NCBI GenBank assembly: GCA_964583605.1
Contig: CAZOWL010000025.1
Location: 1-44,249 of the forward strand
DNA length: 44,249 bases
Direction of reading: 5' to 3'
From: CAZOWL01 sp964583605
GTDB taxonomy: Bacteria; Pseudomonadota; Gammaproteobacteria; Chromatiales; Chromatiaceae
Shown: one piece after another, positions 22,506 to 30,797 of the stretch
Numbering within the stretch: position 1 is the first letter of the stretch
Layout of the letters: every line of letters starts with the position of its first letter
Made by a program: the position numbers and the translations under genes
The notes under the pieces: model-generated
Database searches by the model: none
The model's input: the letters and a program-made list of their open reading frames with translations, nothing else
Told to the model about the DNA's origin: nothing

Positions 22506-24884
22506 CTAGCTCCTCAACCTTGCACCCAGGTCATCGGCGAGGCATCCCACTACGCGCTCGATCACCCGATCCACATCCGCATCTGTAAGTGTCTGAGAAG
22601 ATGCTTGCAAAATCAATCCCAAAGCTAAGCTTTTGCATCCATCCGGGATCCGCTCACCGCGATAGACATCGAATAGGATCAGCTCGCGCAGCCAGTCGCC
22701 AGCGGCCTCGGCGATCCCAGTCCGAACCCGCTCGTAAGGGGTGGCTTCAGAGAGGACCACGGCCAGATCTCGTCGGATCGCGGGGAACTTGGACACCGGC
22801 CGAAAAGCCGGCAGGACACCAATCATCAGGGGCTCCAGCCGCAGCTCGAAAAGAAAGCAGTCGGCATCGATGTCCAAGCGCGCGCCCAGCGCAGGATGCA
22901 ACATGCCAGCCAAACCAACCGATCTCCCGGCCCGCTCGATCCGAGCGCATTGACCCGGGTGCAGCGCCGGATGCGCACTTGGCACAAAGCGAAAGGCGTC
23001 CAGATCCCCGGTCAGGGCGAGTACCGCTTCGACGTCGGCCTTGAGATCGAAGAAGTCCAGTGTCCGTTTCGGCTGCCCCCATTGCTCAGGATCCTGGTCG
23101 CCGACCGCGAGCCCTCCGAGCATCGCCTCTTGCTGCAAGCCGCTCGGCTCGTTGCGGAAGCGCAACCCGCTTTCGAAGAGGCGCACGCGCGACTGCTGGC
23201 GGGCCAGGTTTTGCCGCGCGGCCTGCAGCAGGCCGGGCCACAAGCTGGTGCGCATCGCGGACATATCCGTCGACAACGGGTTCGCCAAGACGAGTGGCCT
23301 CGCGTCCGGCTCGATGAGTGCCTGAAGATCAGGGCTAACGAAGCTGTAGGTGATCGCCTCGAAGTAGCCGCGCGCCACGAGCGCGAGCTTGGCCCGTTCC
23401 AGGTCGAAGGCGCTCTCCTGGGGCACTTGGGCCACAGTGCCCGATTCGACCCGGCTGACTGGGATGGCGTCGTAGCCGTGGAGACGGCCAAGATCGGCGA
23501 TGAGATCCACTTCCAGGAGCAAATCGAACCGCGAGTTCGGCGGTTGAACCGACCACCCTTCATCGGTCCGGACCATCTGCATCCCAAGCAGCTCGAGCAG
23601 CTCCTCGATCTGCGCGTCGGGCAGGGCCAAGCCTAGGACTTGCGCGATACGCCGCCGGCGCAGCGTCAACGGCGAGGGGCGCGGCACACCCTGCGGACCC
23701 AGCGCATCGACAACGGGCCCCGGCTCCCCGCCCGTGATCGCGAGCAGCAGCTCGGTCGCGCGCTCGAGGGCCCGCAGCTGGAGACTCGGATCGACACCGC
23801 GCTCGAAGCGGTGGGACGAGTCGGTATGCAATCCGTAGCTTCGCGCCTTCCCGCTGATTGAAACCGGGGTAAAGAAGGCGCTCTCGAGCAGGATGTCTCG
23901 CGTCTCGGCTGACACGCCGGATTCAGCCCCGCCCATGATGCCGGCCAGGGCTAACGGGCGCGCTGCATCGGCAATCACCAGGGTGTCGCCGCGCAAGACA
24001 ACCTCGTCACCATTGAGCAGCATCAGGCGCTCACCGTCGCGGGCGAGCCGGACCAGGATCTTCCCATCGATCCGCGCCAGGTCGAAGCCATGCATCGGCT
24101 GGCCGAGCTCGACCATCACATAGTTGGTCACGTCCACGACCGGATGAATGGCACGCAGACCGCTGCGCCGCAACCGTTCGCGCATCCACAGCGGCGTCTG
24201 GGCGGATGAGTCGATGTGCCGCACGACGCGGCAGCAGTAACGCGGACAGGCCTCAGCCGCGGCAAGTTGGACCTCGGTGCGGTCAGACCGTTGCGCCGGC
24301 ACAGGGGCGAGCTTCGGGGCATGCCACGACATGCGGTTGATGGCTGCGACCTCGCGGGCGATACCGGCCAGCCCGAGACAATCCCCGCGGTCCGGAGTCA
24401 GGTCGACGTCAATACTAACGTCGTCCAGGCCAAGGTAAACGCGCAGATCCTTGCCAATCGGGGCGTCGTCCGGCAACGCCAGGATGCCCTGCGATGACTC
24501 GGCGAGGCCCAGCTCGCTCGCCGAGCAGATCATGCCCAGCGATCGGACCCCGCGAAGCTCAGCAGCCTCGATCTTGAGCCCTCCCGGCAGCGTGGACCCT
24601 ACAAGGGCCACAGGCACGCGCATCCCGCAGGCCAGATTCGCCGCGCCACAGACAATCGTTAGCGGCTCGCCCTGACCCACGTCGACCGTGCCCACGCGAA
24701 GCTTCTCGGCATTCGGGTGCGCCTCGACGGCGCGCACAGCACCGACCACGACATGAGAGAAATCCGGCGCAGCCGGTACGACCTGGTCGACCTCGAGGCC
24801 GGCCATCGTCAGCTGTTCTATGAGGGTCTTGGTGTCGACCGGTGGATCGACCCACTCCCGAAGCCAGGCCAAACTGAATCGCAT
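22506..24884 (-). CDS. pheT: Phenylalanyl-tRNA synthetase beta subunit
   Basis: This 792-aa protein is full length. It has the N-terminal MRFSLAWLREWVD, the EMAP-like tRNA-binding domain (VVVGAVRAVEAHPNAEKLRV), the B3/B4 editing region (RLAVNPVVDVTNYVM-type, HGFDLARIDG), B5, and the C-terminal anticodon-binding domain (KFPAIRRDLAVVL). It forms the alpha2-beta2 PheRS with the upstream PheS and edits mischarged Tyr. Only 40 nt separate it from pheS. Confidence 0.98.
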   Translation of the reverse strand: MRFSLAWLREWVDPPVDTKTLIEQLTMAGLEVDQVVPAAPDFSHVVVGAVRAVEAHPNAEKLRVGTVDVGQGEPLTIVCGAANLACGMRVPVALVGSTLPGGLKIEAAELRGVRSLGMICSASELGLAESSQGILALPDDAPIGKDLRVYLGLDDVSIDVDLTPDRGDCLGLAGIAREVAAINRMSWHAPKLAPVPAQRSDRTEVQLAAAEACPRYCCRVVRHIDSSAQTPLWMRERLRRSGLRAIHPVVDVTNYVMVELGQPMHGFDLARIDGKILVRLARDGERLMLLNGDEVVLRGDTLVIADAARPLALAGIMGGAESGVSAETRDILLESAFFTPVSISGKARSYGLHTDSSHRFERGVDPSLQLRALERATELLLAITGGEPGPVVDALGPQGVPRPSPLTLRRRRIAQVLGLALPDAQIEELLELLGMQMVRTDEGWSVQPPNSRFDLLLEVDLIADLGRLHGYDAIPVSRVESGTVAQVPQESAFDLERAKLALVARGYFEAITYSFVSPDLQALIEPDARPLVLANPLSTDMSAMRTSLWPGLLQAARQNLARQQSRVRLFESGLRFRNEPSGLQQEAMLGGLAVGDQDPEQWGQPKRTLDFFDLKADVEAVLALTGDLDAFRFVPSAHPALHPGQCARIERAGRSVGLAGMLHPALGARLDIDADCFLFELRLEPLMIGVLPAFRPVSKFPAIRRDLAVVLSEATPYERVRTGIAEAAGDWLRELILFDVYRGERIPDGCKSLALGLILQASSQTLTDADVDRVIERVVGCLADDLGARLRS

Positions 24885-24924
24885 TACCTAGTCCAGCGTC
24901 GTCGTCGACACACGGGAGGTGCAG

Positions 24925-25962
24925 TCAGGCGAACTGCCGTAAGAAGCGCACATCGTTCTCGAAATAGAGGCGGATATCGTCGATGCCGTAGCGCAGCATG
25001 GCCAACCGCTCGACACCCATGCCGAAGGCATAACCCAGGTAACGCTCGGGGTCGACGCCGACGTGACGGAACACCTCCGGATAGACCATCCCGCAGCCCA
25101 GGACCTCTAACCAACCGCTCTGCTTGCAGACGCGACAGCCCTTGCCGCGGCACATCACGCATTGGATATCCACCTCGGCGGATGGCTCCGTGAACGGGAA
25201 ATAGGACGGGCGAAAGCGCAGGGCCAAGTCCCGCTCGAAAAAATGGGTCAAGAAATCGTACAGCACGCCCTTCAGATCGGCGAAGCTCACGGCCTCATCC
25301 ACGAGCAGGCCCTCGACCTGGTGGAACATCGGGGTATGCGTAAGATCCGAGTCACAACGATAGACGCGCCCCGGGGCGATGACCTTGATCGGAGGGCCTT
25401 GACGCTCCATCACACGGATCTGCACCGGTGAGGTGTGCGTGCGCAACAAACGGTGCGCATCGAAATAAAAGGTGTCGTGCATCGCCCGAGCGGGATGGTG
25501 CTCGGGAATGTTCAGCGCGCCGAAGTTGTGGTAGTCGTCCTCGACCTCGGGGCCCTCGGCGACGCTGAATCCGGCGTTGCCGAACAGCCGCTCAATCCGA
25601 CGCATCGTCCGCGTGATGGGATGGAGTCCTCCGGGACGTTGGCCGCGGGCCGGTAATGTCGGATCGATGGTCGCGGCCGCCAAGCGAGCGGCGAGCGCCG
25701 CTTCCCGCAATGCCTCACGGCGCACGTCGACAGCGGCCTGTAACTCCTGCTTAGCGTGATTGATCCTCTGACCAGCCTCCGGTCTTTCGGCTACAGGCAG
25801 GCGCCCGAGAGCTTTAAGGAGCGTCGTGACGCGACCACTCTTTCCCAGGTACCGGACCCTCACCTGATCGAGCGCCGAGACATCGGCAGCGGCCTCGATC
25901 TCCGCGCGGGCCTCGGCCGTCAGATCCTCAACAGTAATGGCGCTGTCGTCGGCCATGCTCAT
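24925..25962 (-). CDS. pheS: Phenylalanyl-tRNA synthetase alpha subunit
   Basis: This 345-aa class II aminoacyl-tRNA synthetase subunit has an N-terminal coiled coil. Motif regions are visible (HPARAMHDTFYF; RVYRCDSDLTHTPMFHQVEG; GMGVERLAMLRYGIDDIR), together with the Cys-rich CRGKGCRVCKQSGWLEVLGC. It carries the catalytic site for Phe. Two ATG codons six nt apart (25962 and 25956) could start it. The 46-nt gap to rplT leaves no room for a pheM-type attenuator peptide. Confidence 0.98.
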   Translation of the reverse strand: MSMADDSAITVEDLTAEARAEIEAAADVSALDQVRVRYLGKSGRVTTLLKALGRLPVAERPEAGQRINHAKQELQAAVDVRREALREAALAARLAAATIDPTLPARGQRPGGLHPITRTMRRIERLFGNAGFSVAEGPEVEDDYHNFGALNIPEHHPARAMHDTFYFDAHRLLRTHTSPVQIRVMERQGPPIKVIAPGRVYRCDSDLTHTPMFHQVEGLLVDEAVSFADLKGVLYDFLTHFFERDLALRFRPSYFPFTEPSAEVDIQCVMCRGKGCRVCKQSGWLEVLGCGMVYPEVFRHVGVDPERYLGYAFGMGVERLAMLRYGIDDIRLYFENDVRFLRQFA

Positions 25963-26008
25963 TCATTGCGCATCGTGACCGTCCCGCGAGCCGAGAACAC
26001 GCCGCCGA

Positions 26009-26371
26009 TCAGGCGGCGACCAAGGCGGCCTTGGCTTCCTCCGCGATCGCCGCAAACCCGATCTGGTCGTGATAGGCGATTTCGGCGAGGGCCTTCCGGT
26101 CAACCTCGATGCCTGCCTTCTTCAGGCCCTCAATAAGACGGCTGTAGGAAAGGCCATTGTCGCGCGCCGCGGCATTGATCCGCACGATCCATAGGGCGCG
26201 GAACTGACGCTTCTTCTGGCGACGGTCACGATAGGCGTACTGGCCAGCCTTGATAACAGCCTGCTTGGCGACGCGGTAGACCTTACTGCGGGCGCCATAG
26301 TAGCCTTTGGCTTCCTGCAAGACCTTCTTGTGACGGGCGTGCGCCGTGACGCCGCGCTTGACTCTGGGCAT
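26009..26371 (-). CDS. rplT: Ribosomal protein L20
   Basis: This 120-aa 50S protein is full length, with the signature MPRVKRGVTAHARHKKVLQ and FRALWIVRINAAARDNGLSY. It is needed for early 50S assembly and in E. coli represses the rpmI-rplT mRNA. The start is 24 nt after the rpmI stop. Confidence 0.98.
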   Translation of the reverse strand: MPRVKRGVTAHARHKKVLQEAKGYYGARSKVYRVAKQAVIKAGQYAYRDRRQKKRQFRALWIVRINAAARDNGLSYSRLIEGLKKAGIEVDRKALAEIAYHDQIGFAAIAEEAKAALVAA

Positions 26372-26395
26372 GACTCTACTCCGCGGTGAATCGGC

Positions 26396-26593
26396 TCAAC
26401 AATAAGGCAGCATTCGCGTGGCCGCCCGCACATCCGAGGGATGAATCACGGCCGGTGAGCGCAAGTGGCGCTTGCGCTTGGTGCTTTTCTTGGTCAGGAT
26501 GTGGCGCCGGTGGGAGGCGCCCCGTTTAAACGCGCCGGAAGCATTGCGAGCGAAACGCTTGGCCGCCCCGCGGTTGGTCTTGAGCTTAGGCAT
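26396..26593 (-). CDS. rpmI: Ribosomal protein L35
   Basis: This 65-aa 50S protein has MPKLKTNRGAAKRF and HILTKKSTKRKRHLR, typical of L35, with an unusual C-terminal Cys (MLPYC). It lies between infC and rplT as in most bacteria. The 73-nt leader before it could hold the L20-binding operator known in E. coli; I could not confirm such a fold by eye. Confidence 0.97.
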   Translation of the reverse strand: MPKLKTNRGAAKRFARNASGAFKRGASHRRHILTKKSTKRKRHLRSPAVIHPSDVRAATRMLPYC

Positions 26594-26666
26594 TCACTAC
26601 TCCGCTATTGCATCGTTGTCGTGCCGCCATGAGGGCTACGGAAGATCTCCAAAGCCTGGACGACCG

Positions 26667-27185
26667 TCACTTTTTCTTCGGGCCCAACACCATCACCATC
26701 TGCCGCCCTTCCATCAGGGGCTGTTGCTCGACGACGCTGATATCGGCCAAATCCTGCTCGACACGGCGCAAGAGCTCGAGGCCAAGCTCGCGATGCGCAT
26801 GCTCGCGACCGCGAAAGCGCATCGTCACTTTGGCCTTGTCCCCGTCACTGAGGAAACGAGACAGGTTGCGCAGCTTGACCTGGTAGTCCCCTTCGTCCGT
26901 TCCAGGACGGAACTTCATCTCCTTGATCTGGATCTGCTTCTGCTTCTTTTTTGCTTCGGATTTCTTCTTTTTCTGATCGAAGAGAAACTTACCGAAATCC
27001 ATGATGCGGCAGACGGGCGGCTCGGAGGTCGGTACGATCTCGACCAGGTCAAGCCCTTCTTGCTCAGCCCGCTCAAGGGCATCCCAGGTCTTGACGATCC
27101 CGATCTGGTTTCCATCAGCGCCAATCAGACGCACTTCTGGGACACTGATCTCTCTGTTGACGCGGTTTCTCTTTGGTGCAGCGAT
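26667..27185 (-). CDS. infC: Translation initiation factor IF-3, apparent AUC start
   Basis: With initiation at ATC 27185 the protein is 172 aa, the usual IF-3 length, beginning (I)AAPKRNRVNREI and including DLVEIVPTSEPPVCRIMDFGK and the C-domain KVTMRFRGREHAH. No ATG lies near this position. A strong GGAGG sits 8 nt upstream of ATC. An extension to 27260 (ORF start) would add 25 atypical residues and bury that ribosome binding site. Rare start codons on infC are a known autoregulation device: IF-3 rejects non-AUG starts, so it limits its own synthesis. ACG just before ATC is a second, less likely candidate. The gene follows thrS by 78 nt. Confidence 0.93.
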   Translation of the reverse strand: MAAPKRNRVNREISVPEVRLIGADGNQIGIVKTWDALERAEQEGLDLVEIVPTSEPPVCRIMDFGKFLFDQKKKKSEAKKKQKQIQIKEMKFRPGTDEGDYQVKLRNLSRFLSDGDKAKVTMRFRGREHAHRELGLELLRRVEQDLADISVVEQQPLMEGRQMVMVLGPKKK

Positions 27186-27263
27186 CGTCGATTCCTCCAG
27201 ATCAACCAGCAAAAACAGCCCGCCGGACCGCGCTCTTGAGCGGGCAGCCGACGACGGCACGCA

Positions 27264-29183
27264 TTAGTGAGATCGCCTCTCCACCTCATCGCGCAGGCGG
27301 GAGATCAGGCTCGAGAGATCGAGCTCCCCAAGATCCTCGCCGTGGCGGCTGCGGACGGCGAGCATCTGCTGCTCTACCTCACGGTCTCCAGCCACGAGCA
27401 GGTAAGGGACCTTCTGCAAGGTGTGCTCGCGGATTTTATAGCCGATCTTCTCGTTTCTCAAGTCGCATTCAACACGGAAGCCCTTGTCGCGCAAAGTCTT
27501 AGAGACCCCTTCGCTGTAGTGGGCCTGTCGATCCGTGATGTTCATGACGACGGCCTGAACGGGCGCCAGCCACAGCGGCAGCGCACCCGCGTAGTGCTCG
27601 ATCAGGATACCGATAAAACGTTCCATTGAGCCCAAGATGGCCCGGTGGATCATGACCGGTACCTGCTTGCTGTTATCCTCGGCGATGTAGTGCGCGCCGA
27701 GGCGCCCCGGCATCGAGAAATCGACCTGGATGGTACCGCATTGCCAGTGCCGCCCAATGCTGTCACGCAGCGTAAACTCGATTTTCGGTCCGTAGAAGGC
27801 ACCCTCACCCGGCTTGACGACAAAATCCAGATCCTGACTCCTAAGCGAGTGGTCCAGCGCCGCCTCGCCCTTGTCCCAGAGGGCATCGCTGCCGACGCGT
27901 CGTTCCGGACGGGTGGATAAGGCGAGCTCAATGTCATTGAACCCGAAGTCGCGGTAGGTCTCAAAGACCATCTGGATCAGCGTCGCGACCTCAGTCTGCA
28001 ACTGCCCCTCGGTGCAAAAGACGTGGGCGTCGTCCTGTGTGAACCGGCGGGCACGCATCAGGCCATGCAAGGTGCCAGAGGGCTCATTGCGGTGCACGAT
28101 ACCGAACTCCGCAATTCGCAGTGGCAAGTCGCGATAGCTCTTAAGACCCTGATTGAAAAGCTGTATATGCCCAGGGCAATTCATCGGCTTGATCGCATAG
28201 TCACGCTCATCGACCTGAGTCGTGAACATGTCGTCAGCGAACTTCTCCCAATGCCCGGACCGCTCCCAGAGCGAGCGGTCGAGCACCTGAGGCGTCTCCA
28301 CCTCTTCGTAGCCGTAGGCGATCAGCTTCTCGCGCATGTAGCCCTCCACCTGACGATAGAGGGTGCGACCCTTAGCATGCCAGAAGGCCATGCCCGGGGC
28401 CTCGTCCTGAAAATGGAACAGCTCCAGTGCCTTGCCAAGCCTGCGATGATCTCGCCGCTCGGCCTCTTCGAGGCGATGCAGATAGCCCTTTAGCTCCTTC
28501 TTGTCGCGCCAAGCCGTGCCATAGATCCGCTGCAGCATGGCGTTGCGCGCGTCGCCGCGCCAATAGGCACCGGCCACCTTCATCAGCTTGAACGCGTTCC
28601 CAAGCTTCCCGGTGCTCGGCAGATGTGGGCCGCGGCAGACATCGAACCAGTCGCCCTGCCGGTACACGGAGACAGCCTCCCCAGCGGGGATGATGTCGTC
28701 GATGATCTCGACTTTGTAATGCTCACCGATCTCCGCGAAGCGCGCCTTCGCCTCTTCGCGATCCCAGACCTCCCGCACGATCGGGAGATCGCGGGCCACG
28801 ATTTCGTGCATTCGCTTCTCGATCGCGGCAAGGTCCTCGGGGGTAAAGGGCTCTTTGCGGGCGAAGTCGTAATAGAAGCCGTTCTCGATGGCCGGCCCGA
28901 TCGTGACCTGGGTCTCGGGGTAGAGCTCCTGAACCGCCTGAGCCATGACATGCGCCGCATCATGGCGCAACAGCTCCAGGGCGACGAACTCATCCTTGGC
29001 CGTCACGATCTCGACCTGACCGTCCTCGTCGACGACGAAGGACGTGTCGACCAGCGCGCGGTTGAAACGTCCGGCCAGCGCCCCCTTGGCAAGACCTGGT
29101 CCGATCGCAACAGCGATCTCGTAGATCGAGAGCGGTGCGTCGAAGCGGCGCTGAGAACCATCCGGAAGGGTGACGAGCGGCAT
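27264..29183 (-). CDS. thrS: Threonyl-tRNA synthetase
   Basis: This 639-aa protein is full length. It has an N-terminal TGS domain (MPLVTLPDGSQRRFDAPLSI), an editing domain with HDAAHVMAQAVQELYP, the class II core with zinc ligands (MNCPGHIQLF region, RIAEFGIVHRNEPSG, RARRFTQDDAHVFC) and the C-terminal anticodon-binding domain (VMNITDRQAHYSEGV). It charges tRNA-Thr and edits Ser. The leader 26-46 nt upstream carries an anticodon-arm-like hairpin, suggesting E. coli-type translational self-repression. tRNA-Val lies 140 nt upstream. Confidence 0.98.
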   Translation of the reverse strand: MPLVTLPDGSQRRFDAPLSIYEIAVAIGPGLAKGALAGRFNRALVDTSFVVDEDGQVEIVTAKDEFVALELLRHDAAHVMAQAVQELYPETQVTIGPAIENGFYYDFARKEPFTPEDLAAIEKRMHEIVARDLPIVREVWDREEAKARFAEIGEHYKVEIIDDIIPAGEAVSVYRQGDWFDVCRGPHLPSTGKLGNAFKLMKVAGAYWRGDARNAMLQRIYGTAWRDKKELKGYLHRLEEAERRDHRRLGKALELFHFQDEAPGMAFWHAKGRTLYRQVEGYMREKLIAYGYEEVETPQVLDRSLWERSGHWEKFADDMFTTQVDERDYAIKPMNCPGHIQLFNQGLKSYRDLPLRIAEFGIVHRNEPSGTLHGLMRARRFTQDDAHVFCTEGQLQTEVATLIQMVFETYRDFGFNDIELALSTRPERRVGSDALWDKGEAALDHSLRSQDLDFVVKPGEGAFYGPKIEFTLRDSIGRHWQCGTIQVDFSMPGRLGAHYIAEDNSKQVPVMIHRAILGSMERFIGILIEHYAGALPLWLAPVQAVVMNITDRQAHYSEGVSKTLRDKGFRVECDLRNEKIGYKIREHTLQKVPYLLVAGDREVEQQMLAVRSRHGEDLGELDLSSLISRLRDEVERRSH

Positions 29184-29208
29184 CAGAAGGAATCCCTGGT
29201 TTTCAGTG

Positions 29209-29229
29209 GTGATCGATACGAGAGATCAC
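29209..29229 (-). promoter_or_regulatory. thrS leader hairpin mimicking the tRNA-Thr anticodon loop
   Basis: On the minus strand GTGATC and GATCAC form a perfect 6-bp stem around the 9-nt loop UCUCGUAUC. The central seven bases read C-U-CGU-A-U, which is an anticodon loop with U33, the Thr anticodon CGU and a purine at position 37. In E. coli, ThrRS binds a leader stem-loop of this kind at about -10 to -50 and blocks its own translation. The position here (-26 to -46) fits. The mechanism in this organism is inferred. Confidence 0.65.
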
Positions 29230-29323
29230 TTGAACGAAATCGGCCGCCACCCCGGTCGGCACAACCTCCGGAGCATATAGCCGCGGCGATGGAAAGATGC
29301 GCTGAGGGGGACAGCCAGCGTGT

Positions 29324-29400
29324 TGGTAGGCGCGATTGGACTCGAACCAACGACCCCCACCATGTCAAGGTGGTGCTCTAACCAACTGAGCTACGCGCCT
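29324..29400 (-). tRNA. tRNA-Val (anticodon GAC)
   Basis: The minus strand folds as a cloverleaf: acceptor AGGCGCG/CGCGCCT, D arm GCTC...GAGC, anticodon stem CCACC/GGTGG with loop TTGACAT (anticodon GAC), and T arm with TTCGAGT. The discriminator is A and CCA is encoded (29326-29324). It is 77 nt including CCA, with a promoter directly upstream. Confidence 0.97.
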
Positions 29401-29418
29401 GTCGTGCGAGAGCTGAGA

Positions 29419-29447
29419 ACTATACAATTGACATGGCAATTCCGCAA
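29419..29447 (-). promoter_or_regulatory. Sigma70-type promoter for tRNA-Val
   Basis: On the minus strand a -35 box TTGCGG (29447-29442), exactly 17 nt, then a -10 box TATAGT (29424-29419) point at a start about 10 nt before the tRNA. It is AT-rich against its surroundings. thrS may also be read from it. The rest of 29448-29649 shows nothing recognisable. Confidence 0.6.
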
Positions 29448-29649
29448 GGATGCACAGGCAGCAAAGCAACCAACGCACCCGGATGGCGCCGCCGAGCACC
29501 TGACAGCGCGTTCGCCTGCCAACGTCATCTATCTCTAGCTCACCTACCGCCGGCCCGCGGATGACCTGCTCGGCCGGTCGCGTTCCAGTGCAGCGCACCC
29601 GGAGTCGGCCTCACGCGCTCGAACGGCTATCTCCTGAGCACGCGCCTCA

Positions 29650-30393
29650 TCAAACTATCTCGACTAGGTCGCCCGCCCGCAGCGCAAGCACCTGGCTCGC
29701 CGATCCCTGATTCACAGCCAGCTCGACGAGACCGAAGGCATTTTCATACCAGAAGCCGGCCCCCACCGGTACCTCGCAGAACGTCCGGGCGTGGGACAGC
29801 AGATGCACTCCGGCTCGGATCCGCATCTCCCGCGAGAGACCATCCCCCCGTAACCCTGTCATCAAATTGCCGTAGTGGTCCTGGTAGACCAGCCGGGCGC
29901 TCTCTACCGGCCAATCCGCCCCGTGCATTGCGTTCACAGGGCTGTCGCTCGCCTGCACATCCTCACCGCGTAGAATCCGCGCCGCCAGTGGCACGAAGAG
30001 GTCGCGAGCGTGGAAGCTATCCGACATCCAACGGGGCCGCCAGCCCAACCGCCACAGCCTAGGCGATCGCGCGCGCTGAGCCACCAGTGCCAGCAGTCCG
30101 TTATCCGGCCCGATCAGCCAGTGGCGATCTGCATCAAGAAGCAAGACGTCACGCGCGCCCCCGACACCGGGATCGACAACGCATAGGCACAGGCAGGAAG
30201 CCGGAAGATCGCGGAGTAAACAGGGAAGAAGATAAGCCGAAAGATCCGGGCGGAATGCCGGCAGGTCGTTGACGAGATCCACAACCGGGCGGTCGGGGAT
30301 CAGGTCGTGAAGCCGGAGCCGGACTTGACCAACGTAAGGCCCAGGACCAAAGTCCGTAAGCAGTGCGATCTGCTCAGCTGGCCCGCTCAGCAA
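29650..30393 (-). CDS. SAM hydroxide adenosyltransferase family protein (DUF62)
   Basis: This 247-aa protein starts at TTG 30393, three nt after the rplQ stop; no ATG or GTG precedes the conserved LLTDFGPGPYVGQ. VVDPGVGG, IGPDNGLL and SFHARDLFVPLA are the S-adenosylmethionine-binding motifs of the fluorinase/chlorinase/duf62 fold. Most bacterial members hydrolyse SAM to adenosine and methionine rather than halogenating, and that is the likely activity. Its place as the last gene of the alpha ribosomal operon is uncommon. The C-terminal domain ends LRAGDLVEIV. Confidence 0.9.
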   Translation of the reverse strand: MLSGPAEQIALLTDFGPGPYVGQVRLRLHDLIPDRPVVDLVNDLPAFRPDLSAYLLPCLLRDLPASCLCLCVVDPGVGGARDVLLLDADRHWLIGPDNGLLALVAQRARSPRLWRLGWRPRWMSDSFHARDLFVPLAARILRGEDVQASDSPVNAMHGADWPVESARLVYQDHYGNLMTGLRGDGLSREMRIRAGVHLLSHARTFCEVPVGAGFWYENAFGLVELAVNQGSASQVLALRAGDLVEIV

Positions 30394-30396
30394 AGG

Positions 30397-30777
30397 CTAT
30401 TCTTCCGCTGCGCCGCCTTCCGGACGTCCAACAAGCTCGACATAGGCCATCGGGGCAGCATCGCCTGAGCGGAATCCGCATTTCAGGATCCGCAGGTAGC
30501 CTCCGGGCCTCTCCTGATAGCGGGGGCCGAGGTCAGCGAAGAGCTTGCCCACGGTCTCCTTGTCGCGAAGGCGAGCGAATGCCAAGCGACGCTTGTGCAC
30601 GGAGTCCGTCTTAGCCAGGGTAATCAGGGGCTCAGCGACTCGGCGGAGCTCTTTTGCCTTTGGCAGCGTCGTCTTGATCAGCTCATGCCGAAACAACGCA
30701 TTGGCCATGTTGCGGAACATGGCCTGGCGATGCGCACTGGTGCGGTTGAGCTGCCTTCCAGCCTTACGGTGACGCAT
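30397..30777 (-). CDS. rplQ: Ribosomal protein L17
   Basis: This 126-aa 50S protein has MRHRKAGRQLNRTSAHRQAMFRN (partly given) and TTLPKAKELRRVAEPLITLAK. It is normal length with a short acidic tail (GGAAEE). It follows rpoA by 20 nt, as in the standard alpha operon. Confidence 0.98.
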   Translation of the reverse strand: MRHRKAGRQLNRTSAHRQAMFRNMANALFRHELIKTTLPKAKELRRVAEPLITLAKTDSVHKRRLAFARLRDKETVGKLFADLGPRYQERPGGYLRILKCGFRSGDAAPMAYVELVGRPEGGAAEE

Positions 30778-30797
30778 GATTGTGCCCCAATCCTCGC

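Noticed and set aside
22896..23636. 246-aa plus-strand open frame opposite pheT
   Set aside because: Shadow of a full-length, well-conserved pheT in high-GC DNA.
25963..26008. pheM-type attenuator leader before pheS
   Set aside because: The gap is only 46 nt with no Phe-rich leader peptide or terminator hairpin.
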